The notes under the pieces are model-generated. The model was not told the origin of the DNA. It made no database searches and was given only the letters and a program-made list of their open reading frames with translations. The translations under genes were made by a program, and so were the position numbers. Below, one piece after another: positions 9,153 through 18,515 of a stretch of 51,652 bases of DNA; position 1 is the first letter of the stretch; every line of letters starts with the position of its first letter. The stretch spans positions 1 through 51,652 of the forward strand of contig JAKSIX010000010.1 of NCBI GenBank assembly GCA_024398595.1, read 5' to 3'. Source of the stretch: Bacteroidaceae bacterium (GTDB lineage: Bacteria; Bacteroidota; Bacteroidia; Bacteroidales; Bacteroidaceae).

Positions 9153-10694
9153 TCACGAAATCAATGATATTGCCATCCACACATCTGCAACGCAGGCCAT
9201 CCAGATTAAGAATCTTGGCTTACGGCAGACAATCCACACAGAAGCCGCTACAACCATGGCATATATCATCCACACGTCAGTAACGCTGTCTATGGATGTA
9301 TTCATCACCGAACCGGGCGTATCAACTATATACCTCATGGCATCATCAAGGAAATCAACAGCAAATGTTATGACCGCAGCCAGCAGTCTTCCTGCAACCG
9401 GGACAACAGACACCACCGACATCAGCATGGCACAGGCAACTATGATGAACATAACCGGAATGGCGACGATATTGGTTATGAGAAAATATGAAGGCAACGC
9501 ATTGAACACATACGCGACAAGCGGAGCCGTACCGATCTGGGCGGACACCGATACCGTTACAAGATTCCACAGATAAGCGACTACCGGATTTTCAGGCCGT
9601 ACAAGCTGTGAAAGCGACGGTTGCAGGAACAGTATGAAAAAAACAGCCAGAAAAGACAGCTGGAAACCTATATCATACAATCCGTTCGGATCAATGAAAA
9701 GAATCACAACGGCTGCCACAGCCAGACTGTTCAACGGAGAACTGTCCCGTCTCAGGGAACTGCATACGAATGCCACTGAAAACATAATAAGCGAACGTAT
9801 TATGGACAGAGGCGACCCTATCATGACAGCGTATGCCCACATTACCAGAATTATGGCCAATTCCCTCAGCACTCTGCCATACGCAGACATCAGCGAAGGA
9901 ATAATCATAGACAGACAAGCGTAGATAATGCCGACATGAAGTCCTGATACGGCCAGAAGATGACTTGCTCCGGATGCCGAAAAAGCATTGCGCGTATCTT
10001 CATCCAGCCGGGATTTGTCGGCAAGTATTACAGACCTGACCACAGCCAGAGCCTTGTCGCTCAGTCCACATTCCGCATACATCGCGGATATTCTTCCACG
10101 GAGTGCGGCAAGACGATACTTCAATCTGCCACTGTTGTATGAATCCAGTTTTTGCCAATCGGAAGAATTCACCCACAATGTACCGCTTACACCTTTACCG
10201 TACAGATACGAGTCATATCCGGAGTCATCAGACTCTCCAGTGCCATTAACCCTACCGTTAAAGCACAGCACATCACCGGGACGAAGCGTAAACACGGAGT
10301 CATTCTCCGGTACATACAGATATACTTCCGAACCATCAATCTGTCCGTTACAGTCAGCCAGTCTGATTTTCAGGAGGAAACTTCTATTGCGCCCAACCGG
10401 ATATTCCTGCAGCACACCCGCATAAATGCGGCTGTCATCGCCCCAGTCAACATGTACAGACCTGTCGTATTGGCAATAGTCCGTCAAGCCCAATACAAAA
10501 GCCATTGAAAACACACAAATGCCACAAGGCACCGCTGAATGTATCCTCGTAAGGACACAGAGCAAGAGCCATAATGCCAGTGCCACTGCAAGCATCACAG
10601 ACAGCGGAATCCCGCCTATGGACTTCGATACAATTATTCCGCAAATAAATGGGAAAGCCAGCCTTACGGCCGGATAATATGTAAGCCAGTGCAA
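9153..10694 (-). CDS. comEC: ComEC/Rec2 family membrane protein, short form
   Basis: A 513-aa polytopic membrane protein. The N-terminal part (about 1-170) is the OB-fold/DUF4131-type region with two membrane spans; the competence domain with the signature LLAVSGLHVG lies in the middle, followed by many hydrophobic helices. The C-terminal metallo-beta-lactamase-like domain of classical ComEC is missing, as is common in Bacteroidota. The start codon appears to be TTG at 10694, six bases after the rpe stop. No in-frame ATG lies upstream within the open frame, and the nearby ATG at 10699 is in another frame. The likely role is DNA uptake across the inner membrane. Confidence 0.8.
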   Translation of the reverse strand: MHWLTYYPAVRLAFPFICGIIVSKSIGGIPLSVMLAVALALWLLLCVLTRIHSAVPCGICVFSMAFVLGLTDYCQYDRSVHVDWGDDSRIYAGVLQEYPVGRNRSFLLKIRLADCNGQIDGSEVYLYVPENDSVFTLRPGDVLCFNGRVNGTGESDDSGYDSYLYGKGVSGTLWVNSSDWQKLDSYNSGRLKYRLAALRGRISAMYAECGLSDKALAVVRSVILADKSRLDEDTRNAFSASGASHLLAVSGLHVGIIYACLSMIIPSLMSAYGRVLRELAIILVMWAYAVMIGSPLSIIRSLIMFSVAFVCSSLRRDSSPLNSLAVAAVVILFIDPNGLYDIGFQLSFLAVFFILFLQPSLSQLVRPENPVVAYLWNLVTVSVSAQIGTAPLVAYVFNALPSYFLITNIVAIPVMFIIVACAMLMSVVSVVPVAGRLLAAVITFAVDFLDDAMRYIVDTPGSVMNTSIDSVTDVWMIYAMVVAASVWIVCRKPRFLIWMACVADVWMAISLIS

Positions 10695-10699
10695 TTCAT

Positions 10700-11350
10700 C
10701 TATAGATTTTTAAGTCTCCGTATAGCTTCCTCCGGATTGGAACTGCTGAAGACTGTGTTTCCCGATACCAGTACATCGACGCCTGCCTCAACCAGACGTT
10801 TTCCCGTTTCAAAATTTACGCCGCCATCAACTTCTATCAAGGTATTATATCCACCGCGGTCTATCATCTCGCGCAGACGCGCCACTTTTTCTATTGAATG
10901 CTCTATGAATTTCTGCCCGCCGAAGCCCGGATTCACCGTCATCAGCAGCACCATCTGCACATCGCCGAGTATATCCTCCAGCACATTTATCGGAGTGGCA
11001 GGATTAAGTGTGACCGCCGCTTTCATTCCACATCTTCTGATCTCGTATATTGTACGATGCAGATGCGTGCAGGCTTCATAATGGACGTTCAATGACATCG
11101 TACCGAGTGCTGCGAACCGTTCAATGTAATTATCCGGATTAACTATCATCAGATGCACATCCAGCGGCTTACTGCAAAGAGCAACTACTGATTTGAGCAC
11201 AGGAAATCCGAATGAGATATTCGGCACGAATACGCCATCCATGACATCTATGTGAAGCCAATCCGCATCACTGCGGTTTATCATATCCAAATCGCGGTCA
11301 AGATGACCGAAATCGGCCGACAACAATGACGGAGCGACAATAACACCCAT
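10700..11350 (-). CDS. rpe: ribulose-phosphate 3-epimerase
   Basis: A 216-aa TIM-barrel enzyme interconverting ribulose-5-phosphate and xylulose-5-phosphate in the pentose phosphate pathway. The family blocks APSLLSADF, HIDVMDGVFVPN, VNPGFGGQ and EVDGGV are all present, including the metal-binding His and catalytic Asp residues. Length matches the family. It is followed immediately by comEC and preceded by a small ORF and an ECF sigma gene on the same strand. In this organism it would also handle xylulose-5-phosphate made by the arabinose genes at 36-40 kb. Confidence 0.93.
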   Translation of the reverse strand: MGVIVAPSLLSADFGHLDRDLDMINRSDADWLHIDVMDGVFVPNISFGFPVLKSVVALCSKPLDVHLMIVNPDNYIERFAALGTMSLNVHYEACTHLHRTIYEIRRCGMKAAVTLNPATPINVLEDILGDVQMVLLMTVNPGFGGQKFIEHSIEKVARLREMIDRGGYNTLIEVDGGVNFETGKRLVEAGVDVLVSGNTVFSSSNPEEAIRRLKNL

Positions 11351-11384
11351 ATCTGAAATTATTCTACTGCAAAAATAGAAAATT

Positions 11385-11540
11385 TCAAGACAGATTCTCA
11401 GAATTACGCGATGTAATTGAATAATTTCTTATGAAATCCAGCACTCTATCGGAGGGAGAGCCATAGCTGGCACTTATTATGGCCTTGCGGATCAGATTTT
11501 CAAAAGTTAAAGAAGAAGATGATGTAGAGGTTATATCCAT
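11385..11540 (-). CDS. 51-aa ORF between sigma factor and rpe
   Basis: An unlisted small frame starting at ATG 11540 and ending TGA at 11385. It begins MDITS, has a Ser-rich run, then an amphipathic-looking stretch (FENLIRKAI... and ...DRVLDFIRNY). It fills most of the 260-base gap between two same-strand genes, with ordinary codon use. Small proteins of this general shape occur next to ECF sigma genes in Bacteroides, from memory. No function is known, and it may be chance. Confidence 0.4.
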   Translation of the reverse strand: MDITSTSSSSLTFENLIRKAIISASYGSPSDRVLDFIRNYSITSRNSENLS

Positions 11541-11610
11541 AGGCTTTTGTTAGTTTTTATATTAAACGCAAGCCCACCGGTATTAGTATGTAAGAACAAA
11601 TCTTTTTTTA

Positions 11611-12204
11611 CTATTCTCCGGTAAGGGAGATGTTCCTGTCCGATGCCATTTTCCTGATATTGATCAAGGCATAGCGCATACGGCCGAGAGCCGTATTGAT
11701 TGACACACCGGTAATATCAGCTATTTCCTTGAAACTCAAATCCTGATAATAGCGCATGAACACAACTTCGCGCTGATTGTCAGGAAGTTCATTCACAAGT
11801 CCGCGCAAGTCCTCCAATGTCTGGCTGTCCACCATATCGTCCTCGGCATTCCGTTCGCACAGGTCAGCATTGTTCAAGATATCAGTCCCGCAAGTGTCGC
11901 TGGACACCAGATTTTCCTTGCGGTCCTGTCTGAACGAATCAATTATAAGATTATGTGCAATCCTTGTAAGCCACGCTCCAAAGCGGCCGTTACAGGTATA
12001 ACCACCCTTCCGCAATGTCACAATTGCCTTTACAAACGTATCCTGGAAAATATCATCGGACAAGTCCTTCCGACGCACGATAAAATTTATGTACGCGAAC
12101 AATTTGTCCTTATACCTGTCAAGGAGAATACCAAATGCCTCATTCTCACCACTCAAATACAGACTGACAAGTTCGTCATCCGCACACAGTGTCCAATTTT
12201 TCAT
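11611..12204 (-). CDS. ECF-type sigma-70 family factor
   Basis: A 197-aa sigma factor. Region 2 (about residues 22-95) includes DDIFQDTFVKAI and the -10-recognition/melting part ending WLTRIAHNLIIDSFR. Region 4 (about 130-190) has LPDNQREVVFMRYYQDLSFKEIADITGVS, a helix-turn-helix. There is an acidic linker between them. No anti-sigma gene follows; instead there is a 51-aa ORF and then rpe. It has a strong promoter of the housekeeping type at 12286-12318, so it need not be autoregulated. Confidence 0.85.
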   Translation of the reverse strand: MKNWTLCADDELVSLYLSGENEAFGILLDRYKDKLFAYINFIVRRKDLSDDIFQDTFVKAIVTLRKGGYTCNGRFGAWLTRIAHNLIIDSFRQDRKENLVSSDTCGTDILNNADLCERNAEDDMVDSQTLEDLRGLVNELPDNQREVVFMRYYQDLSFKEIADITGVSINTALGRMRYALINIRKMASDRNISLTGE

Positions 12205-12285
12205 TACTTATCAAGTATGGTTAACCGGGTAATGATTTTTCTATAGGCGTATGGTTTTAAATGTGAACAAATGTTATTTTCTGCG

Positions 12286-12318
12286 CAAAAGTACACAATA
12301 ATTTCAGTGATATACAAA
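12286..12318 (-). promoter_or_regulatory. promoter of the ECF sigma gene
   Basis: Minus-strand TACTTTTG (12286-12293) and TTTG (12315-12318), spacer 21, a full match to the Bacteroidota consensus. The transcript would start near 12279 with a leader of about 75 bases. Confidence 0.65.
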
Positions 12319-12341
12319 TTTTCGGACTGAAAAATGACATT

Positions 12342-13307
12342 TCACTCAAAACGGCATTCGTCCGTAAGATGTGTTCCGCACAGGAAAGCCTGCACCGGCA
12401 TCCTCTTTTTTCCAGCCATCTGAACCTCCACAAGACGCACACACAGTCCGTCCGCAGCAGCCACATCTATATATGTCTTGCCGTCAGTCATCACTGAACC
12501 GGGAGCCATACCATCGGACTTTTCTGATACTGACACCTTGAATATCTTGAAATCCACCGCAGTACCGTCTGCCAGATGCAGCACTGACCACGCTGCAGGA
12601 TATGGAGAAAGTCCGCGCACCCTGTTCTTTATTACTGCCGCATCACTGTTCCAGTCAATACGGCAAGTATCCTTGAATATCTTAGGCGCATAGCAGACAT
12701 CACTCAGGACCGGTTGTGGGTACGATGTCGCATTGCCGTTTATTACGGAGTCGGCGGTTTTCAGCAACAGTTCAGCACCGGTCTCCATCAGACGGTCGTG
12801 GACAACACCTGCGTCATCATCATCGCCAACATGGACTCTCACCTGGTCGATTATGTCACCTGCATCAATATCATGCTGAAGGAAAAATGTCGTGACACCA
12901 GTCTCACGCTCCCCGTTTATCACAGCCCAGTTTATCGGGGCTGCACCCCGGTATTTAGGCAGGAGCGAGGCGTGCAGGTTGAACGTACCCATACGAGGCA
13001 TAGCCCAGACCTCCTCCGGAAGCATTCTGAATGCGACAACAATCTGCAAATCTGCTTGCAGTTCCCTGAGCGATGTCAGAAAATCAGGGTCCTTCAGTTT
13101 ATCAGGCTGAAGCACAGGCAGGCCACAGGACAAAGCATACTGTTTCACAGGACTAGGCTGCAGGACGCTGCCGTGCCGGCCAATGGGCTTATCCGGAACG
13201 GTAACCACCCCAACTACATTAAAACCGCCCCCAACCAACTTCCTGAGCGAATACTCCGCAAACTCCGGAGTTCCCATAAACACGATTCTTACAGACTTCC
13301 TATCCAT
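12342..13307 (-). CDS. fmt: methionyl-tRNA formyltransferase
   Basis: A 321-aa enzyme that formylates initiator Met-tRNA. The formyltransferase domain shows MGTPEFAE at the N terminus and the catalytic block FNLHASLLPKYRGAAPINWA, with the downstream HDIDAGDI; the C-terminal tRNA-binding domain (about 215-310) is present. The ATG at 13307 is chosen; an in-frame TTG two codons upstream is possible. It follows the ClC gene after 14 bases and ends the run that starts with prfC or earlier. Confidence 0.93.
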   Translation of the reverse strand: MDRKSVRIVFMGTPEFAEYSLRKLVGGGFNVVGVVTVPDKPIGRHGSVLQPSPVKQYALSCGLPVLQPDKLKDPDFLTSLRELQADLQIVVAFRMLPEEVWAMPRMGTFNLHASLLPKYRGAAPINWAVINGERETGVTTFFLQHDIDAGDIIDQVRVHVGDDDDAGVVHDRLMETGAELLLKTADSVINGNATSYPQPVLSDVCYAPKIFKDTCRIDWNSDAAVIKNRVRGLSPYPAAWSVLHLADGTAVDFKIFKVSVSEKSDGMAPGSVMTDGKTYIDVAAADGLCVRLVEVQMAGKKRMPVQAFLCGTHLTDECRFE

Positions 13308-13321
13308 TTTCAAACAGTCTC

Positions 13322-15121
13322 CTACTCTTCTGAAATTTCCAACAGCACATTTCTGTAAGTGCTGAAGATTTTGGATTTTGATACGAATCCAAGATATTTT
13401 CCATTCTCATCCTCTACAGGAAGATTCCAGGCTCCGGTATCATCAAATTTCCGCATCACGGCATCCATTGTGTCCGTTATCGCAAGACGTGCCCTTGGAG
13501 ATTCCATAAATCTCTCCACCTTGAAGCGGTGATACAGTTCACGGCGGAACATGATATTCCTGATGGAGTCCAGATTGACCACACCGATAAGCCTTCCGGA
13601 AGCATCCAATACAGGGAACAGATTACGGCTGGATTTTGATATGACATTTACAAGCTGGCCGAGATCCATATCGGTGGTCAATGATATGAAATTGGTCTCG
13701 ATGACACTGTCGATACGCATAAGCAGCAGCACCGACTGATCCTTATGATGTGTCATCAGATCGCCCCTCTGAGCCAACCGCATTGAATATATGCTGTGAG
13801 GCTGGAACAGCCTGACGGTAAGATATGACGATATCGACACCATCATCAGCGGAAGGAACATAGAATAGCCTCCGGTCAGTTCCGCAATAAGGAAAATTCC
13901 AGTAAGAGGCGCATGCATTATACCGGACATGAGTCCGGCCATTCCGAACAACGCAAAATTCTGCGTTGATATACTCACGGCAGGAAACATATACTTCAAC
14001 ATCTCGGCGAACACAAAGCCTGAAATACAGCCCATGAAAAGACTCGGTGCGAATATTCCGCCGCATCCCCCACCGGCATTGGTCGCTGTCGATGCAAGGA
14101 CCTTGAACAGCATTACCAGGACAAGATATATTATCAGCATCGTGCCCTGGCCATTGAACAGAGAGTTATCCAATAGCGTCAAAGACAAGGCGTCCATATT
14201 CTTCCCGCTTGACAGCAGTATTCCTATAGTATCATAGCCTTCACCATAGAGCGAAGGAAATAGAAATATCAATGTACTCAGAATGACAGCTCCGGATATG
14301 AAACGCAGACTGTTCTTCCTGATTTTCCCGAAAACAGTCTCTACACGGTACATTGTCTGTGAAAAATACAATGACATCACGCCACAGAAAACGCCCAGAA
14401 GCAGAACGTATGGTATCCTGTCCAGCGAGAACTGATCCGCCGCTACAAAATGAAAGAGGGAATCCGTACCTGTGATGACATACGATATGGTTGCAGCAGT
14501 CACCGATGACAGGAGAAGCGGTAACAGGGAGCCCATACTCAAATCCAGCATAAGCACCTCAAGCACGAATACCAATCCTGCTATAGGAGCCTTGAAGATA
14601 CCTGCGATGGCGCCTGCCGATCCGCAGCCTATCATAAGCATCAGGGTCTTATGCTCCATCTTAAACAGCCTGCCAATATTGGAACCTATGGCTGAACCTG
14701 TCAGAACTACCGGCGACTCAGCACCTACAGATCCTCCGAATCCTATTGTGATAGCGCTCGCGACCATAGATGTCCACATATTGTGCGGCTTGATACGGCC
14801 GTTCCTACGGGCAAGGGCATACAATATCTTTGTCACGCCATGTCCTATGTCATCGCGCACCACATATTTTATATATAGTCCGGAAAGCAATATGCCAAGT
14901 ACAGGGAAAAGCAGGAGCATCCAGGTCCATCCGGACACATCAATTCCGTACTCTACGGCATAATGTATCTTTTCAATAAGCCATTTCAGCAGCAAGGCCG
15001 CAAAAGATGTCAGTACGCCGACCACAAGGCTCAGAAGCAATATGAACTGACGCTCACTGATATGTTTCTCGCGCCAGTTTATAAAACTCACCAACGGCGT
15101 ATTATGATCTCTATCACCCAT
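13322..15121 (-). CDS. ClC-family chloride channel/transporter with CBS pair
   Basis: A 599-aa ClC protein: about ten or more membrane helices (25-430) followed by two CBS domains (about 455-595). The pore motif GSVGAESP (130-137) keeps the gating glutamate E135, and GGIFAPSLFMG is the second anion-binding motif. Two features stand out. The position of the internal proton glutamate of ClC-ec1 (E203) is Val189 in the string FVLEV, as in animal ClC channels. The selectivity loop GSGIP is replaced by GHGVT, with His94 in place of the anion-coordinating serine. Whether it is a channel or an exchanger is therefore open. It starts one base after the tsaC stop. Confidence 0.88.
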   Translation of the reverse strand: MGDRDHNTPLVSFINWREKHISERQFILLLSLVVGVLTSFAALLLKWLIEKIHYAVEYGIDVSGWTWMLLLFPVLGILLSGLYIKYVVRDDIGHGVTKILYALARRNGRIKPHNMWTSMVASAITIGFGGSVGAESPVVLTGSAIGSNIGRLFKMEHKTLMLMIGCGSAGAIAGIFKAPIAGLVFVLEVLMLDLSMGSLLPLLLSSVTAATISYVITGTDSLFHFVAADQFSLDRIPYVLLLGVFCGVMSLYFSQTMYRVETVFGKIRKNSLRFISGAVILSTLIFLFPSLYGEGYDTIGILLSSGKNMDALSLTLLDNSLFNGQGTMLIIYLVLVMLFKVLASTATNAGGGCGGIFAPSLFMGCISGFVFAEMLKYMFPAVSISTQNFALFGMAGLMSGIMHAPLTGIFLIAELTGGYSMFLPLMMVSISSYLTVRLFQPHSIYSMRLAQRGDLMTHHKDQSVLLLMRIDSVIETNFISLTTDMDLGQLVNVISKSSRNLFPVLDASGRLIGVVNLDSIRNIMFRRELYHRFKVERFMESPRARLAITDTMDAVMRKFDDTGAWNLPVEDENGKYLGFVSKSKIFSTYRNVLLEISEE

Positions 15122-15122
15122 C

Positions 15123-15698
15123 TCACTCTCTTATAACCTTCACCAGACCTCCGGCTCCCAGTTTCACGATACCGGAAGGTTTGGCCTTAATACTGTCATC
15201 ACGCCTGTATTCTACCACGTAATCTACCGCGTCAATGATTTCCCGGGATATTTCAGCATAGACTGCCGCCGACGGCTGACCGCTTATATTAGCCGATGTA
15301 GATACCACTGCACCACGCATACGGGCACACAGATCGCGGGAAAAAACCTCACGTGTCACGCGGATTCCAACGCTGCCGTCCCCGGCAATCAGTTGCGGAG
15401 CGAGTCTGCGGGCACCGTCATAGATTATAGTGAGAGGCTTCTCTGACATCCCAATCATATCGTATGCCAGATCAGGGACATCCTCTACATAATACTTAAG
15501 TTTGGATTCTGAATCGACAAGCACCAGCATCGACTTGCTGTCACTGCGTTTCTTTATCTGAAATATGCGCTTGACAGCATCCTCGCAGGAGGCATCACAG
15601 CCGATTCCCCATACCGTATCTGTAGGATACAGTATCACTCCGCCATCGCGCATCACCTGACAGGCACGTTCCAGATCCGCCTTATCATACCCCGTCAT
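15123..15698 (-). CDS. tsaC: L-threonylcarbamoyladenylate synthase (Sua5/YrdC)
   Basis: A 191-aa YrdC-domain protein with the signature ILYPTDTVWGIGCDA near the N terminus, KKRSDSKSM, and VSTSANISGQPSA. It makes threonylcarbamoyl-AMP for the t6A37 modification of ANN-decoding tRNAs. It is the short form, without a Sua5 C-terminal domain. The ATG at 15698 comes one base after the prfC stop; a GTG at 15710 would overlap prfC and is less likely. It lies in the run with prfC and fmt, all translation functions. Confidence 0.88.
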   Translation of the reverse strand: MTGYDKADLERACQVMRDGGVILYPTDTVWGIGCDASCEDAVKRIFQIKKRSDSKSMLVLVDSESKLKYYVEDVPDLAYDMIGMSEKPLTIIYDGARRLAPQLIAGDGSVGIRVTREVFSRDLCARMRGAVVSTSANISGQPSAAVYAEISREIIDAVDYVVEYRRDDSIKAKPSGIVKLGAGGLVKVIRE

Positions 15699-15699
15699 A

Positions 15700-17268
15700 T
15701 CAGAACTCACTTGTAAAATGGAACTTTATATTCTTGAAATCAATCTGTGCCATCTGCAGCACATAGTTGCTGTCTGCGAGGAACACGTCACGTCCGTCCT
15801 TATCGACAGCCATAAACTGATACTTGCGCTTCTTGAATGCCTCCAGTTCAGCCTCATCATCACTCTCTATCCAGCAGGCCTTATACAGGCTCACCGGTTC
15901 CCAGCGGCAGAAAGCATTGTACTCGTGCTCCAGTCTGTATTCAATCACCTCGAACTGCAACTGGCCGACAGTGCCTATCAGCTTGCGTCCATTGAAAGTA
16001 TTCGTGAACATCTGGGCAACACCCTCGCCCATCAGCTGATCCAGACCCTTTGCCAACTGTTTTGAACGCATTGGATCCGCATTGTCTATATATTTGAAAA
16101 GTTCCGGCGAGAAGCTCGGCAGGCCCTTGAAATGAAGTTTCTCCCCCTCTGTCAATGTATCTCCGATCTTGAAATTGCCGGTATCCGGCAGACCGACGAT
16201 GTCACCGGGCCACGCCTCGTCAATAGTACTCTTGCGTTGCGCCATAAACTGCGTTGGCGATGAAAAACGCAGCGTCTTGTCAAGACGTATATGCAGATAC
16301 GGCTCATTGCGTCTGAAGCGCCCGGAACATACCTTGCAGAACGCTATCGATGAACGGTGGTTCGGATCTATGTTCGCAGTCATCTTGAAAATGAACCCGG
16401 TGAATTTGTCCTCCTCAGGAGCAACAATACGCTCTTCGGCAACGACAGGACGCGGTGAAGGCGCTATCTCGACAAAACAGTCCAACAGTTCTTTGACGCC
16501 GAATGTGGTAAGTGCAGAACCGAAGAATACCGGAGCCAGATGTCCGTCCAGATATTCCTGACGGTCAAACGGTTCGTAAACGCCTGATATGAGCTCCAAA
16601 TCGTCACGCAGTTTTGCAGCATTGGCCTCACCTACCTTGCTATCCAGTTCCGGTCCGTTCACATCGACCTCGACACGTTCCGTCACTGTCTGCTTGCTGG
16701 GATTGTACAAGTCCAGTTTTTCCTCATACAGATTGTAAACGCCCTTGAATCTGGCACCTTTCTCAATGGGCCAACTGAGAGGACGCACCTTTATCTGCAG
16801 TTCCTCCTCAAGTTCATCGAGCAGATCAAACGGGTCGTTTCCCTCACGGTCCATCTTGTTGACAAACACGATTACCGGAGTATTCCTCATACGGCACACC
16901 TCCATCAGCCGGCGTGTCTGCATCTCGACGCCTTTCGCGCAGTCTATCACAATTATAACGCTGTCCACCGCTGTCAGAGTACGGAAAGTGTCCTCCGCAA
17001 AATCCTGATGACCGGGTGTGTCCAGAATGTTTATCTTGTAGCCGCGATAGTCAAATTCCATAACGGAAGTCGTTACAGAAATGCCTCGCTGCTTTTCAAT
17101 ATCCATCCAGTCCGAAGTGGCAGTTTTGCGTATCTTGTTGGACTTGACGGCACCCGCTACCTGTATCTGTCCTCCGAACAGCAGAAATTTTTCGGTCAGC
17201 GTAGTCTTTCCGGCATCCGGATGAGCGACTATGGCAAAAGTTCTTCTCCTATCTATTTCCTCATTCAT
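15700..17268 (-). CDS. prfC: peptide chain release factor 3
   Basis: A 522-aa translational GTPase that recycles RF1/RF2 from the ribosome after termination. Motifs: G1 [10 protein letters not shown]3 DTPGHQDF with the catalytic His kept (compare EF-G2 at 2.6-4.7 kb), and G4 NKMD. Length and domain layout (G domain, beta-barrel, C-terminal RF3 domain) fit RF3 rather than EF-G. It follows the DUF4924 gene after 6 bases and precedes tsaC. Confidence 0.94.
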   Translation of the reverse strand: MNEEIDRRRTFAIVAHPDAGKTTLTEKFLLFGGQIQVAGAVKSNKIRKTATSDWMDIEKQRGISVTTSVMEFDYRGYKINILDTPGHQDFAEDTFRTLTAVDSVIIVIDCAKGVEMQTRRLMEVCRMRNTPVIVFVNKMDREGNDPFDLLDELEEELQIKVRPLSWPIEKGARFKGVYNLYEEKLDLYNPSKQTVTERVEVDVNGPELDSKVGEANAAKLRDDLELISGVYEPFDRQEYLDGHLAPVFFGSALTTFGVKELLDCFVEIAPSPRPVVAEERIVAPEEDKFTGFIFKMTANIDPNHRSSIAFCKVCSGRFRRNEPYLHIRLDKTLRFSSPTQFMAQRKSTIDEAWPGDIVGLPDTGNFKIGDTLTEGEKLHFKGLPSFSPELFKYIDNADPMRSKQLAKGLDQLMGEGVAQMFTNTFNGRKLIGTVGQLQFEVIEYRLEHEYNAFCRWEPVSLYKACWIESDDEAELEAFKKRKYQFMAVDKDGRDVFLADSNYVLQMAQIDFKNIKFHFTSEF

Positions 17269-17274
17269 ACATAT

Positions 17275-17823
17275 TTATTTTTCCTTTTCCAAATCAAGCT
17301 GTCCGTTACAATCCAACTTATAATATGCTGCCAACTGTGCCAGAAATGCTGATACCCGGGCGGCAGCGTCAACTGTTCCGTCTGACAATGTCTTTCCCTG
17401 CAATTTCAGCATCCATACGCCATACATAAATTCAAAGCAGCTCTCCAACTCACCCTTTTCCAAGCTGTCGGATTTTGCCCTATACCCGACAATCATAGGC
17501 AATGCATTATAATACAATTGCTTATATTTATCACAACCATCACATTTCATAATCCTCTCATGCAGGTCAGACATAAGTATGAGGATATTGTCGTTTATCT
17601 GCAGATGTCCGTTCTCACGCACACCCTCGCGCGACATCATATCAATCAGATTGACATACCAGTCACGCAGTGAGTCCATACCGGTGCTGCCATTACATAT
17701 ACAGGAAGCAGCAACCAGTTTCTCCACATCGAACCCGTTGGCACGTATCAGATCTTCAACCTGCCACATATACAGGAGATATTCCGCTATATTGTTTTTC
17801 CTCAGTTCCTCAGACACAAACAT
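17275..17823 (-). CDS. DUF4924 family protein
   Basis: A 182-aa cytosolic protein, largely helical, matching the Bacteroidales DUF4924 family by its N-terminal block IAEYLLYMWQVEDLIRA. Function unknown. There is no signal peptide, although a CDGC pair occurs mid-protein. The ATG at 17823 is preferred to a TTG at 17850 because it falls one base after the LysE stop and starts at the conserved part. It lies between a LysE-type exporter and prfC in a continuous run. Confidence 0.78.
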   Translation of the reverse strand: MFVSEELRKNNIAEYLLYMWQVEDLIRANGFDVEKLVAASCICNGSTGMDSLRDWYVNLIDMMSREGVRENGHLQINDNILILMSDLHERIMKCDGCDKYKQLYYNALPMIVGYRAKSDSLEKGELESCFEFMYGVWMLKLQGKTLSDGTVDAAARVSAFLAQLAAYYKLDCNGQLDLEKEK

Positions 17824-17824
17824 A

Positions 17825-18475
17825 TCAATAGACACACAGCATATAGACAAACCATATTACAGCAACCAGAATGAGCACGCTTCCCAATATTCTGTTGATG
17901 ACCCATATTCCCTTCAGGTCAAACCTGTTTCTGAGCTTGTCAATAAGGGAACTTATAAAGAACCACCAGAGTACATCACCGATATATGCCGATATATATC
18001 CCTGAATCCTCAATCCCGGCTCCAGTTCGCCCAATGCCAGATGGAGATATGCGAACAGAGTCATATAGATGGCTATCACCATCGGATTGACTATTGCGAC
18101 CAGAAATCCCGACAACGATGCGTATGGCAGTGATGATCCAGCAGTCTGCTGAGGCGAACGCAGCTTCTTCAACGGATTATTCCGTATTGTAAATATGCCG
18201 AATGCCAGCAGCAGACAACAGCCTATCATACCGAATATGGCCGATGTCCTGTGGTCATTTATCATGTCCATCAGAAACGCCAGACCGACAGAAGAGCATA
18301 CAATATAAATGGCATCACTTACAGAAATGCCAAGCCCTGTGAAGAATCCGTACCAACGGCCCTTATCCAGCGTCCGTTCTATAACCAGAACACCGGAAGG
18401 ACCCGTAGGAGCTGCAGCAATAAAACCTATTATCAGTCCCTTCAGCAGAATATTTATGCTAATAATTCCAAACAT
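17825..18475 (-). CDS. LysE/RhtB family exporter
   Basis: A 216-aa inner-membrane protein with about six hydrophobic helices and the family N-terminal motif GFIAAAPTGPSGVLVIERTL. Relatives export amino acids or related small molecules; the substrate is not predictable. It lies 40 bases downstream of the DUF5723 gene and one base upstream of the DUF4924 gene. Confidence 0.8.
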   Translation of the reverse strand: MFGIISINILLKGLIIGFIAAAPTGPSGVLVIERTLDKGRWYGFFTGLGISVSDAIYIVCSSVGLAFLMDMINDHRTSAIFGMIGCCLLLAFGIFTIRNNPLKKLRSPQQTAGSSLPYASLSGFLVAIVNPMVIAIYMTLFAYLHLALGELEPGLRIQGYISAYIGDVLWWFFISSLIDKLRNRFDLKGIWVINRILGSVLILVAVIWFVYMLCVY

Positions 18476-18515
18476 AGAAAATCACCCCACCATACAGCAC
18501 TCAAATCTGTGATTC

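Noticed and set aside
10697-10699. ATG at 10699 as the comEC start
   Set aside because: It is in a different frame from the comEC protein; the in-frame start available is TTG at 10694.
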